Shown here in pieces: positions 1 through 5,849 of a stretch of DNA of 15,146 bases. The notes under the pieces were generated by a model. That model saw nothing but the letters and a program-made list of their open reading frames with translations, was not told the DNA's origin and made no database searches. Origin of the DNA: Candidatus Tayloriibacteriota bacterium (GTDB taxonomy: Bacteria; Patescibacteriota; Minisyncoccia; Phycocordibacterales; PALSA-1337); contig JAHFMB010000010.1 of NCBI GenBank assembly GCA_023269245.1, positions 1 to 15,146 of the forward strand, read 5' to 3'. Numbering within the stretch: position 1 is the stretch's first letter; the number at the start of each line of letters is the position of its first letter. Made by a program: the position numbers and the translations under genes.

Positions 1-2
1 AA

Positions 3-476
3 TCAGGCGACAAACGTCTTGACATTGATTACTCAATCATCCGTACTGCAATCGCTCACGATATGGGTGCTTCTTGGAAATACGGCGAGATTGCCTTCCA
101 CCCTGCCGATCACAATATCCCTTGGATTGGCGGTCACGCCTCACCGGGACCTCTTCTACCAAAATCTTTCATTGACGTAGGTGAAAATAAATTATTAGGT
201 ATCATCAATGGTCGCGAAGCAAACCAAAAAGTAGGCACCGAAACAAGGTATGGCATGTTTTCCATTGGCCTATTCATATACGATTATGAACACGGGAAAA
301 TTAACTGGGTTTCAAAAGAACCTTTCATCCAAGACAGTGAGGCGGTGACTATCACGTTTGCCAGCCAGTTTGTGGAAACTGAGCCAGGTACAGGGATCCT
401 TTATGCCCATGTTGATGACTCATTTGTGCGGGCATACACCTTGGATGCTGCAGAAATGCGAAAACTCCTTCCGTAA
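3..476 (+). CDS. C-terminal part of a five-bladed beta-propeller glycosidase-like protein (GH130/GH43-like), 5' truncated by window edge
   Basis: The reading frame is open from the window edge to the TAA at 474-476, so only the last ~157 codons are seen and the true start lies outside. An internal ATG at 63 is not a convincing start because coding continues upstream in the same frame. The segment GGHASPGPLLPK, then a blade-like stretch ending in WVSKEPFIQDSEAV, then a terminal blade LYAHVDDSFVRAYTLD and a final xxLLP, resembles the C-terminal blades of GH130-type beta-mannoside phosphorylases and related five-bladed propellers. This is a resemblance in spacing and motif style only; catalytic residues would be in the missing N-terminal part. 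A DUF1861-like propeller is an alternative. No signal for export is visible in this fragment, and no hairpin terminator is seen directly after the stop. Confidence 0.5.
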   Translation, partial: SGDKRLDIDYSIIRTAIAHDMGASWKYGEIAFHPADHNIPWIGGHASPGPLLPKSFIDVGENKLLGIINGREANQKVGTETRYGMFSIGLFIYDYEHGKINWVSKEPFIQDSEAVTITFASQFVETEPGTGILYAHVDDSFVRAYTLDAAEMRKLLP

Positions 477-571
477 CAGGCTCTTTCGTGTCCTAAACCA
501 CTCTCCACAGAAATTGTCCAGTTATGCACAACTTATATACAGCTTAGTCACTCATTTACAGTTATTTTGTA

Positions 572-599
572 TTGACTTCAACTAAATAGGGTCCATAAT
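572..599 (+). promoter_or_regulatory. Sigma70-type promoter of the structured RNA locus
   Basis: TTGACT at 572-577 and CATAAT at 594-599 are separated by 16 bp. The predicted start is about base 606, which is within a base or two of the first paired base of the long closing stem of the downstream RNA (605/606 with 735/734). That coincidence between promoter geometry and RNA structure supports both calls. Confidence 0.55.
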
Positions 600-605
600 G
601 GCTAT

Positions 606-735
606 AGGCTCTTGTTCATGGAGAAAATCCTTAACTCAAATTACAGGAATCACAATGTACCTATTGCACTTCGTGCAAGGTCTCGATTCCACTTTATATT
701 TTTTGGACTCTCTCTCCACTATGAACAACAGCCTA
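606..735 (+). ncRNA. ssrS: Putative 6S-like structured RNA
   Basis: No protein gene fits here, but the sequence folds by inspection into a rod. Bases 605-610 pair with 730-735; 611/729 is a C-C mismatch; 612-619 pair with 721-728; 620-623 pair with 714-717, leaving 718-720 bulged. Two unpaired strands of similar size follow (624-645 and 691-713, the second containing TATATTTTTT). An apical part then pairs 646-651 with 685-690, 659-661 with 679-681 and 664-669 with 673-678, with a UUC loop. A closing stem, large central bubble and terminal stem-loop is the known layout of 6S RNA, which mimics an open promoter and binds RNA polymerase holoenzyme. The promoter just upstream starts transcription at the foot of the stem. 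At ~130 nt it is shorter than E. coli 6S (~184 nt). The structure is seen; the family assignment is inference. An unrelated structured RNA is possible. Confidence 0.5.
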
Positions 736-744
736 CCCTATGGC

Positions 745-770
745 ACACTACCCGCTTTGGCGGGTAGTGT
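745..770. repeat. Strong perfect hairpin (11 bp stem, TTTG loop)
   Basis: 746-755 (CACTACCCGC) is perfectly complementary to 760-769 with loop TTTG; A745-T770 extends it to 11 bp. There is no T-tract on either side, so it is not a classical intrinsic terminator. It lies 10 bp downstream of the putative 6S-like RNA and may mark or protect its 3' end. Confidence 0.6.
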
Positions 771-810
771 TGCGTATGGAATACTATATTGAACTACCAT
801 AATACATCCA

Positions 811-836
811 GCCACAAAGAAAGCCCCGTGAGGGGC
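811..836 (-). terminator. Intrinsic terminator after the 24-codon small ORF
   Basis: Read on the minus strand: GCCCC (836-832), loop TCAC, GGGGC (827-823), then TTTCTTTG (822-815). The stem is short but followed by a T-rich tract only in the minus direction. It starts 22 bp after the stop codon of the small ORF at 859-933. Confidence 0.55.
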
Positions 837-858
837 CCTCTTGTGTTCCTCCCGCAAA

Positions 859-933
859 CTACGCCTGTGGAGGATTTGTCGGCTGCTGCGTAGGAGCTGC
901 AGGAGCTGGCTGTTGTGGCTTGTCTTTTGCCAT
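859..933 (-). CDS. Candidate small Pro/Gln/Ala-rich protein (24 aa)
   Basis: ATG at 933-931 and TAG at 861-859 enclose 24 codons. The peptide begins MAKDKPQQPAPAAPTQQP and ends in NPPQA, so it is very rich in Pro, Gln and Ala with a short charged N-terminus and no membrane segment. It would be disordered. Support for a real unit comes from context: a perfect TATAAT box lies 35 bp upstream at 974-969, and an intrinsic terminator (836-811) follows within 25 bp. No Shine-Dalgarno sequence is visible. I do not recognise a family. The biased composition argues against random sequence, but short low-complexity frames can arise by chance, so coding status is uncertain. Confidence 0.4.
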   Translation of the reverse strand: MAKDKPQQPAPAAPTQQPTNPPQA

Positions 934-968
934 AGTAGTTATGCGAGGGGGTTATGTCTCGCCGGAGT

Positions 969-974
969 ATTATA
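969..974 (-). promoter_or_regulatory. -10 box (TATAAT) upstream of the 24-codon ORF
   Basis: The minus strand reads TATAAT at 974-969, which would give a start near 962 and a ~29-nt leader to the ATG at 933. No good -35 hexamer is found 16-18 bp upstream, so the call rests on the perfect -10 alone. Confidence 0.35.
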
Positions 975-1107
975 CCGTCAGCGCAAGCCGCTTCTCTGTT
1001 GCGTCAGCAAGTTGACTGCTCGTCAAAATCTAGGATGCAATAATGGCTAGAAGCCGAGGTTCTGCGACGTGGTCTAATGTGGCCAAACATTACGTCATAT
1101 TTTTTAC

Positions 1108-1137
1108 AAAAAAAGAAGCCCTGCATTGCTACAGGGC
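1108..1137 (-). terminator. Intrinsic terminator of the two-TM protein gene
   Basis: Minus strand: an 8-bp stem between 1137-1130 and 1125-1118 (GCCCTGTA with TGCAGGGC, one T-G wobble) capped by a GCAA tetraloop, followed by TTC and seven T (1114-1108). It lies 28 bp after the TGA at 1168-1166. Confidence 0.8.
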
Positions 1138-1165
1138 CGAGATTGCATTCAATCCCAAAAGTGAA

Positions 1166-1900
1166 TCAGGCGCCACATCTTGCTGCGTGCGCGCGCTGCG
1201 CCTCCTCGACATCATGGAAAAGCTCCTCCCGTGTGACCTTAAGAATCTCAAATGAGTCGACGTGGCTTCTCAGGGCGGCTGCAAACTGTGCTTCGCGGAA
1301 GCCGAGACTGCTAACTACCTGACGCATACGTTCAACGTTGCGTCCCGGCTCTCTCTTCGCCGCATCAAAATACCCTTGATCGGTTTTGAGATACAGCGCG
1401 AGCGACGCGAGATGTTTCCTGGCCTCGGCCGGTTCACAAACCGAGCGCCGGAGCACAAGATCAGCTTCTCCAAACACCAGCGGGTTGAGACCATCGGCAT
1501 GGGCGAGGAACGAATGGATGACCACATGCGCCGCTTCGATTTTGTCAGCGGGAACTTTGTATCTGGAGCCGGCCCATATGGCAAACAGTACCCATGCCAC
1601 AACTGTCGTGAGGCTGACACCTGCGGCAACATTCATGCTGATGGGATGCCTGGCACACAGTTGGTACAGCAAAATACTCATCACCATTGAGAATGGCATA
1701 AGCACAAACGCGACCGGATAGATTAATCCATTCCAACGAATCTTTTTTTCACTCATTTCCAAAATGGCAAGCGCTTCGCGAAGCGAAAGTCCATTCCCAA
1801 TTTTGAGGTGTTTGTATTCCCACTTTGAGACACGTTCCCAAGTGAGCGACTCGGCAATCAGCCGGGCAGCTTCGAGCTTATTATCAACTTTCATTTTCAA
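1166..1900 (-). CDS. Unrecognised protein with two transmembrane segments (244 aa)
   Basis: I do not recognise this family. Layout: a charged N-terminal region (1-55) with the phrase SLREALAILEMSEKKIRW; a hydrophobic segment ~58-81; a short loop; a second segment ~91-111; then a ~130-residue soluble, helix-prone C-terminal part rich in Ala, Arg and Glu, ending HAARCGA. Both ends probably lie on the same side of the membrane. The start is the first ATG of MKMKVDN; a second ATG two codons on is equally possible, and AAGG about 12 bases upstream is only a weak ribosome site. The gene is a single-gene unit: a near-consensus promoter (2033-2005) with a ~98-nt structured leader upstream and an intrinsic terminator (1137-1108) downstream. 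Its base composition is somewhat GC-richer than that of gpmI beside it. Confidence 0.75.
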   Translation of the reverse strand: MKMKVDNKLEAARLIAESLTWERVSKWEYKHLKIGNGLSLREALAILEMSEKKIRWNGLIYPVAFVLMPFSMVMSILLYQLCARHPISMNVAAGVSLTTVVAWVLFAIWAGSRYKVPADKIEAAHVVIHSFLAHADGLNPLVFGEADLVLRRSVCEPAEARKHLASLALYLKTDQGYFDAAKREPGRNVERMRQVVSSLGFREAQFAAALRSHVDSFEILKVTREELFHDVEEAQRAHAARCGA

Positions 1901-1911
1901 TCGCCTTGTTG

Positions 1912-1976
1912 ACGGAGTATGGGCTTGCGGCCATCTAGTCTAGCGGGCAGCCAGTAAGATCCTTCATACCATCCGT
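1912..1976 (-). promoter_or_regulatory. Structured 5' leader of the two-TM protein gene
   Basis: In the leader RNA (minus strand), ACGGA-TG-GTATG (1976-1965) pairs with CATAC-TCCGT (1921-1912), giving 10 bp with a 2-nt bulge. Inside it, GGCT/GC (1952-1947) pairs with GC/AGCC (1928-1922) around one bulged A. A further 5-bp hairpin (2001-1987, GGCAG/CTGCC) spans the predicted start. This could be a cis-regulatory leader; no known riboswitch class is recognised. Confidence 0.35.
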
Positions 1977-2004
1977 AAAATAGTTCGGCAGCTATTCTGC
2001 CCTG

Positions 2005-2033
2005 TTTATACACCATAATTGGAATATAGTCAA
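2005..2033 (-). promoter_or_regulatory. Near-consensus sigma70-type promoter of the two-TM protein gene
   Basis: Minus strand: TTGACT (2033-2028), 17-bp spacer, TATAAA (2010-2005). Predicted start near 1998, giving a ~98-nt leader before the ATG at 1900. Confidence 0.7.
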
Positions 2034-2067
2034 GTGTTTTTGTGGCTTAAAATATAGGAAAAATCAT

Positions 2068-2075
2068 GCTAACAT
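2068..2075 (+). promoter_or_regulatory. Possible extended -10 of gpmI (leaderless)
   Basis: TGC-like extension plus TAACAT (2070-2075) ends 6 bp before the A of the gpmI ATG at 2082, so transcription would start on the start codon itself. The -35 region is poor. No Shine-Dalgarno sequence precedes the ATG, which fits a leaderless message. Confidence 0.3.
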
Positions 2076-2081
2076 TAGCCC

Positions 2082-3611
2082 ATGAGCATATCAGTCACCC
2101 TTATAGTGCTTGATGGTTGGGGCTACCGAGAAGACACCCAAGACAATGCCATCGCCGCGGCCAAAAAGCCGTTTTTTGACCATCTCTGGAAGACCTACCC
2201 ACACTCCCTTCTCAAAGCATCGGGTGACGCAGTCGGGCTACCTGAAGGACAGATGGGCAACAGTGAAGTAGGTCACATGACTATCGGTGCCGGCCGGCCT
2301 GCTGATACGGATTTGGTGCGCATCGACAAAGCAATTGCCGATGGTAGCTTCGACACCAATCCCGCATTTCTATCTCTCTTTGACCACGTCAAAAAGAATA
2401 ACTCGACTCTTCATGTTCAAGGTCTTGTCAGTCCGGGAGGAGTTCACAGCCATCAAAACCATCTGTATGCTTTTTTGCGACTGGCAAAAAAACACCAGGT
2501 TCCCAAAATTGCCATCCATGTCTTTACTGATGGACGAGACACTGCCCCACAAAGTGCTTCTGCATATGTCAAAGAGCTCGAGGCAGTACTTGATATTTTG
2601 AATGAAGACAAGAAACATCCGCGTTTCTTCATTGCCACCATTTCAGGACGTTACTATGCCATGGATCGCGACAACAATTGGGACCGCCTCGCCAAGACCG
2701 AACAGGCAATGTTTGAATGTAAGGGTAATGTCTGCGAAATAAAGCCTTCTGAATACCTTTCTGAGCAATACAAAAAAGGTGAACGTGATGAGCTCTTGCC
2801 ACCGACCGTCTGTGCCACACCAGAGGGTACCGGGTGTGCAATCGAAGAAAATGATGCGGTATTCTTCTTCAACTTCCGTGCCGATCGAGCGCGCATGCTT
2901 TCAGAAAAAATGCTCAAACTCCCCTCTTCGAAAAATATATTGTTTGTTACGTTGACTGAATATTGTGTTGATTTTACCTGTCCTATCGCCTTTCCTCCAT
3001 TCAAGATAGAAACATCGATCGGACAAGAAGTTGCGAACGCTGGATTGTCGCAAGCTCGTATTGCGGAGACAGAAAAATTTGCACACGCCACCTATTTCCT
3101 AAATGGCGGTCGTGAGGCGCAATTTGATAAAGAAACCGACATTCTCATTCCGAGTCGAAAAGATATAAAAACTCACGACGAAGCTCCTGAGATGCGTGCA
3201 GAAAATATTGCTGATGCTGTGATAGATCAAGTCAACAAAGGCACCAATTTCATATTTGTTAATTTTGCCAATCCAGATATGGTCGGACACACCGCCAACG
3301 TCCCCGCGATCATTAAGGCGATTGAAGTAGTTGACGCCCAGTTACAACGAGTCATTGAACATATCGAGAAAAAAGCCGGAATTGCCATTATTATCGCAGA
3401 CCATGGTAATGCTGAAATCAATATTGATCCAATAACAAAAACAAAGCATACGGCTCATACCACAAGCCCTGTCCCCTGCATTATCACGAGCCACAATTAC
3501 AGCATACGCAATGGTGCACTGTTCGATATTGCACCCACTATTCTCGATCTACTTGATCTTACCAAAGCAAAAAGTATGGTCGGTAACAGCTTGATTGAAA
3601 AGAAAAAATAG
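2082..3611 (+). CDS. gpmI: 2,3-bisphosphoglycerate-independent phosphoglycerate mutase
   Basis: This enzyme interconverts 3- and 2-phosphoglycerate in glycolysis, using two Mn ions and a phosphoserine intermediate in the cytoplasm. At 509 aa it is full length for the family. Visible hallmarks: LDGWG with metal ligand Asp11; NSEVGHMTIGAG with the catalytic Ser61; VSPGGVHSH (His122); TDGRDTAP (150-155); SGRYYAMDRD (188-197); FNFRADRAR (263-271); Lys332; NPDMVGHTAN with Asp399 and His403; ADHGNAE with Asp440 and His441; and KHTAHTTSP with His459. All expected catalytic and metal positions are present, offset by 1-4 from the Bacillus stearothermophilus enzyme. The ATG at 2082 gives the normal N-terminus (SISVTLIVLDGWG). 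No ribosome site is seen and the gene may be leaderless. It converges with the DedA-PAP2 gene, and its stop codon lies inside their shared terminator. Confidence 0.98.
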   Translation: MSISVTLIVLDGWGYREDTQDNAIAAAKKPFFDHLWKTYPHSLLKASGDAVGLPEGQMGNSEVGHMTIGAGRPADTDLVRIDKAIADGSFDTNPAFLSLFDHVKKNNSTLHVQGLVSPGGVHSHQNHLYAFLRLAKKHQVPKIAIHVFTDGRDTAPQSASAYVKELEAVLDILNEDKKHPRFFIATISGRYYAMDRDNNWDRLAKTEQAMFECKGNVCEIKPSEYLSEQYKKGERDELLPPTVCATPEGTGCAIEENDAVFFFNFRADRARMLSEKMLKLPSSKNILFVTLTEYCVDFTCPIAFPPFKIETSIGQEVANAGLSQARIAETEKFAHATYFLNGGREAQFDKETDILIPSRKDIKTHDEAPEMRAENIADAVIDQVNKGTNFIFVNFANPDMVGHTANVPAIIKAIEVVDAQLQRVIEHIEKKAGIAIIIADHGNAEINIDPITKTKHTAHTTSPVPCIITSHNYSIRNGALFDIAPTILDLLDLTKAKSMVGNSLIEKKK

Positions 3612-3627
3612 CCTGCGGGCTATTTTT
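3604..3627. terminator. Bidirectional terminator containing both stop codons
   Basis: A 10-bp stem (3604-3613 with 3618-3627) with loop TGCG, A-rich on the left and T-rich on the right, so it has a U-tract in both directions. The TAG of gpmI (3609-3611) is in the left arm, and the TAG of the minus-strand DedA-PAP2 gene (3622-3620) is in the right arm. Confidence 0.85.
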
Positions 3628-4906
3628 CGTTGGAACCCTTTTTGATAACAAGAACGGTTACGTATCGTACCAAAAGTATTGACGCAGTCGCCAGGAACAC
3701 TCCCAGCGCCCACCCCGCGATGACATCTGATGCCCAATGAACATTGAGCACGATGCGGCTCAATCCGATGGTCAGTGTTGCCAGGACGCAGATGACAATC
3801 ATAATCTCACGTGCAACCACCGATTTGATCCGGCGGATCAATAGGTATGCAATGATGACGAAAAACGCTGCCGCCATACCCGCATGGCCGCTCGGAAAAC
3901 TTGGGTCAGCAAGCCCCGTCACGAGCGCGTTCAACGGGCGTGCGCGCAGAAAAAATTCTTTGAGGGTCCCCAATGCAAACGCAGTAGAGCCGAGCGACAG
4001 AATCATGATGGCGACCGAGCGCCAACGGCCGCGTATGGCAAGAGCAATCGCCCCCACGATGCCGAGTCCAGCCATGATTGCCGTACTGCCGAGATTGGTC
4101 ACCCACAGCGCCACGGGTCGCACAATATGATGCGTCTGATTGAATGCCTCAATGAATCCGTTAATGTAGACGTCAAAGTTCGCCATAAAGGAATGAGCTG
4201 CCCAGGCATCTTGTATGGTCTTTGAGAGAAAATAAAGGGCAACAAGGTTCAAGATAAGTACAATGAGCTCGTATTTTTTGAAAATATGGAATCGGACATT
4301 AATGAAATAATAGCCCCAGATAATGACCAATGATGCAATGACTGCGAAGATAGTGAACGTGCCGAGGTACTCAGCGGCGGCACCATACCCTTCCCCAAAT
4401 ACATATCCAACAAACAGCGAGGTACCCGTCCATGCAATGCCGCCAATCACGTTGAATAGCCAGAACCTGCCTGATGGCGTCTGACTACTTCCAACCAAAA
4501 AAGGCATGAGTGCTCGGGTCACCGGACTGAAGCGGCCAATGATCATGGCTTTGCCGGTATGCTTTGAAAGAAGAGTCTGGGCCTTCTCAATATGCGCTTG
4601 GGTAATAAAAAAATAGGGCCTCAGACGGTCGATAAAAGCTATGCCGTAATGACGGCCTAGATAGAAACCAACGCAATCGCCGGCAATAGCTCCGACAAGC
4701 GCAATGGCCGCCACCCAATAAATATTCAAAACCCCAACATTGCCCAAAAACCCGGCGATAATGATCGTCACATGTCCGGGGACAAGCATGCCGACTAGAG
4801 GTATACCTTCAAGAAGCGTCGTTATGAACAGAAAGACATATCCTCCTTGGGTCACAATAGCCTCAAGATGGCTGGTAAAAGCCGAGAATAGGTGGACGTA
4901 GGACAT
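3620..4906 (-). CDS. DedA-family / PAP2 phosphatase fusion membrane protein (428 aa)
   Basis: Two membrane modules in one chain. Residues ~1-200 are DedA/SNARE-associated (VTT): LLEGIPLVGMLVPGH with Glu33, GDCVGFYLGR, and GRFSPVTRALMPF with Arg125 and Arg131. DedA proteins act in membrane lipid handling, including undecaprenyl-phosphate recycling. Residues ~215-425 are a PAP2 phosphatase with all three motifs: KEFFLRARP (316-324), PSGH (338-341) and SRxxxxxHWxSD (His390, Asp394). The catalytic His residues are present. The pair suggests dephosphorylation and translocation of a polyprenyl or phospholipid phosphate (inference). I chose the ATG at 4906. A longer frame starts at 4942, but an extended -10 (TGCTATACT, 4930-4922) lies inside those extra codons and would start transcription downstream of that ATG. 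The gene converges on gpmI. Confidence 0.93.
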   Translation of the reverse strand: MSYVHLFSAFTSHLEAIVTQGGYVFLFITTLLEGIPLVGMLVPGHVTIIIAGFLGNVGVLNIYWVAAIALVGAIAGDCVGFYLGRHYGIAFIDRLRPYFFITQAHIEKAQTLLSKHTGKAMIIGRFSPVTRALMPFLVGSSQTPSGRFWLFNVIGGIAWTGTSLFVGYVFGEGYGAAAEYLGTFTIFAVIASLVIIWGYYFINVRFHIFKKYELIVLILNLVALYFLSKTIQDAWAAHSFMANFDVYINGFIEAFNQTHHIVRPVALWVTNLGSTAIMAGLGIVGAIALAIRGRWRSVAIMILSLGSTAFALGTLKEFFLRARPLNALVTGLADPSFPSGHAGMAAAFFVIIAYLLIRRIKSVVAREIMIVICVLATLTIGLSRIVLNVHWASDVIAGWALGVFLATASILLVRYVTVLVIKKGSNEK

Positions 4907-4921
4907 AATAGTACACGAGCC

Positions 4922-4930
4922 AGTATAGCA
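4922..4930 (-). promoter_or_regulatory. Extended -10 promoter of the DedA-PAP2 gene
   Basis: Minus strand TGC-TATACT (4930-4922). The predicted start is ~4915, leaving a ~9-nt leader before the ATG at 4906. No convincing -35, which extended -10 promoters can lack. Confidence 0.5.
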
Positions 4931-5012
4931 TATTGCGGTCATGCGACGATAACTGGAAGTGTTGCGAGTTGCATCCGGGCACAGAATTGTTACAATAGAA
5001 ACTTACAACTGG

Positions 5013-5046
5013 TTGATACTATTAATCTTAATTTACATACTATAAT
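5013..5046 (+). promoter_or_regulatory. AT-rich promoter of the glutaredoxin-like gene
   Basis: TTGATA (5013-5018), 17 bp, CATACT (5036-5041) predicts a start at about 5048, two bases before the ATG. A better TATAAT (5041-5046) overlaps it but ends only 3 bp before the ATG, too close to start exactly at the ATG by usual geometry. Either way the leader is very short or absent. Confidence 0.4.
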
Positions 5047-5049
5047 CAT

Positions 5050-5283
5050 ATGAAGAACGTGACCATATACTCTACGCCGACCTGCGTCTATTGCAATATG
5101 GCAAAAAACTTCTTCAAGGCCAATGGTGTCGCGTACACCGAGCATAATGTTGCCACCGACCTTGAAAAGCGCCGCGAGATGATTGAAAAGACTGGGCAAA
5201 TGGGCGTGCCGGTCATCGACACCGGCAATGAAGTGGTCATCGGATTTGACGAGGAAAGATTGAGGACAAGTTTGGGAATTTAA
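5050..5283 (+). CDS. Glutaredoxin-like thiol-disulfide oxidoreductase (77 aa)
   Basis: A small single-domain thioredoxin-fold protein of normal glutaredoxin/NrdH length. It opens with a beta strand (VTIYSTPTC) leading into the CVYC dithiol motif (Cys12, Cys15), has the cis-Pro signature GVPVID in the middle and ends with the GFDEERLRTSLGI helix typical of the group. It should reduce protein or small-molecule disulfides in the cytoplasm; the electron donor cannot be told from sequence. The start ATG gives the expected first strand. No ribosome site is visible and a -10 box ends within a few bases of the ATG. A strong bidirectional terminator follows 6 bp after the stop, shared with the convergent DUF805 gene. 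Confidence 0.93.
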   Translation: MKNVTIYSTPTCVYCNMAKNFFKANGVAYTEHNVATDLEKRREMIEKTGQMGVPVIDTGNEVVIGFDEERLRTSLGI

Positions 5284-5289
5284 TTCCAC

Positions 5290-5328
5290 AAAAATAGAGG
5301 GACGGTGAGATACCATCCCTCTATTTTT
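5290..5328. terminator. Bidirectional terminator between grx-like gene and DUF805 gene
   Basis: A 13-bp perfect stem (5290-5302 with 5316-5328) continues, after one C-A mismatch, with GGT/ACC around loop GAGAT. Five A on the left and five T on the right give a U-tract on both strands. Confidence 0.9.
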
Positions 5329-5340
5329 GCATGTGGCGTG

Positions 5341-5709
5341 TTACTGTACCGGCTGTCCGCTCGGTATCCCCTCTTTCGGGTTTGGACCGTACTTATTCTG
5401 CCCCGGCTGACTATCGAAAATCGCAAAAATAATGAGAACAATCTGACCAATAATAGGAATCAGAGCGATGAGTATCCACCAAGCGCTTCGGTCGGTATCA
5501 TGAAGGCGGCGCGATAATATTGCCAAACTTGGGAGCAATACCGCAAGACCGTAGAGCGGAGAGATAAACGATGTTCCGAGTATATTATCAATAATGCTGG
5601 CGATGATAGCCGCAATAAGGTTGATAAGTACGAACATCCAATACTCTTTTCGTCGAGCGCGCCCACTAAACGTAACGTACTTCTTCCACGCACCAGTATA
5701 GTAATTCAT
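5341..5709 (-). CDS. DUF805 inner-membrane protein (122 aa)
   Basis: Matches the DUF805 (YhaH/YhaI-like) pattern: an N-terminal FSGRARRKEYWMF motif, two or three hydrophobic segments (~25-42, ~51-63, ~75-93), the central signature SRRLHDTDRSAWW, an IPIIGQIVLIIF segment, and the C-terminal NKYGPNP motif. The family is widespread and its biochemical role is unknown. Length is normal, with a Pro/Gln-rich tail ending SGQPVQ. The ATG at 5709 gives the family-typical start. It lies 47 bp downstream of tRNA-Gly on the same strand with its own extended -10 between them, and it converges on the glutaredoxin-like gene. Confidence 0.9.
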   Translation of the reverse strand: MNYYTGAWKKYVTFSGRARRKEYWMFVLINLIAAIIASIIDNILGTSFISPLYGLAVLLPSLAILSRRLHDTDRSAWWILIALIPIIGQIVLIIFAIFDSQPGQNKYGPNPKEGIPSGQPVQ

Positions 5710-5736
5710 ATGAGTATAGGGTTATTAATGGTAACG

Positions 5737-5745
5737 ATTATAGCA
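5737..5745 (-). promoter_or_regulatory. Extended -10 promoter of the DUF805 gene
   Basis: Minus strand TGC-TATAAT (5745-5737), a perfect extended -10, just after the encoded CCA of tRNA-Gly. Predicted start ~5730, giving a ~21-nt leader. No -35 match is seen. Confidence 0.6.
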
Positions 5746-5756
5746 CACTGTCCGTT

Positions 5757-5830
5757 TGGTGCGGGTAGCGAGAATCGAACTCGCGTCTCAGCCTTGGGAA
5801 GGCCGCATTCTGCCACTAAACCATACCCGC
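5757..5830 (-). tRNA. tRNA-Gly (anticodon CCC), CCA encoded
   Basis: A complete cloverleaf: acceptor GCGGGTA (5830-5824) with TACCCGC (5767-5761), D-arm with GTGG loop, anticodon stem CGGCC/GGCTG (one G-T pair) around loop TTCCCAA, giving anticodon CCC, which reads GGG. The variable loop is AGAC and the T arm GCGAG-TTCGATT-CTCGC. Discriminator A and CCA are encoded (5760-5757). It is 74 nt long. It lies 19 bp after the stop of the ftsB-like gene on the same strand and may be co-transcribed with it. Confidence 0.97.
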
Positions 5831-5849
5831 AATGCACACCATCTTACAC

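Noticed and set aside
522-530. DnaA-box match TTATGCACA
   Set aside because: A single box with only weak neighbours (CTCTCCACA at 501-509), no dnaA/dnaN, no AT-rich unwinding run. Not enough for an origin.
697-704. T-run after the apical hairpin as a terminator ending a shorter RNA
   Set aside because: Possible, but it would leave the 18-bp complementarity of 605-623 with 714-735 unexplained.
745-770. Intrinsic terminator of the upstream RNA
   Set aside because: The stem is strong but no T-tract follows on either strand. Kept only as a hairpin.
598-792. 64-codon plus-strand frame
   Set aside because: Overlaps the structured RNA, has no ribosome site and no protein-like composition. The base-pairing explains this region better.
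1262-1690. 142-codon plus-strand frame opposite the two-TM protein gene
   Set aside because: Lacks promoter or ribosome site. The minus frame has hydrophobic segments, promoter and terminator.
4904-4942. Longer start for the DedA-PAP2 protein at 4942
   Set aside because: The extended -10 lies inside the extra codons, so this ATG would precede the transcription start.
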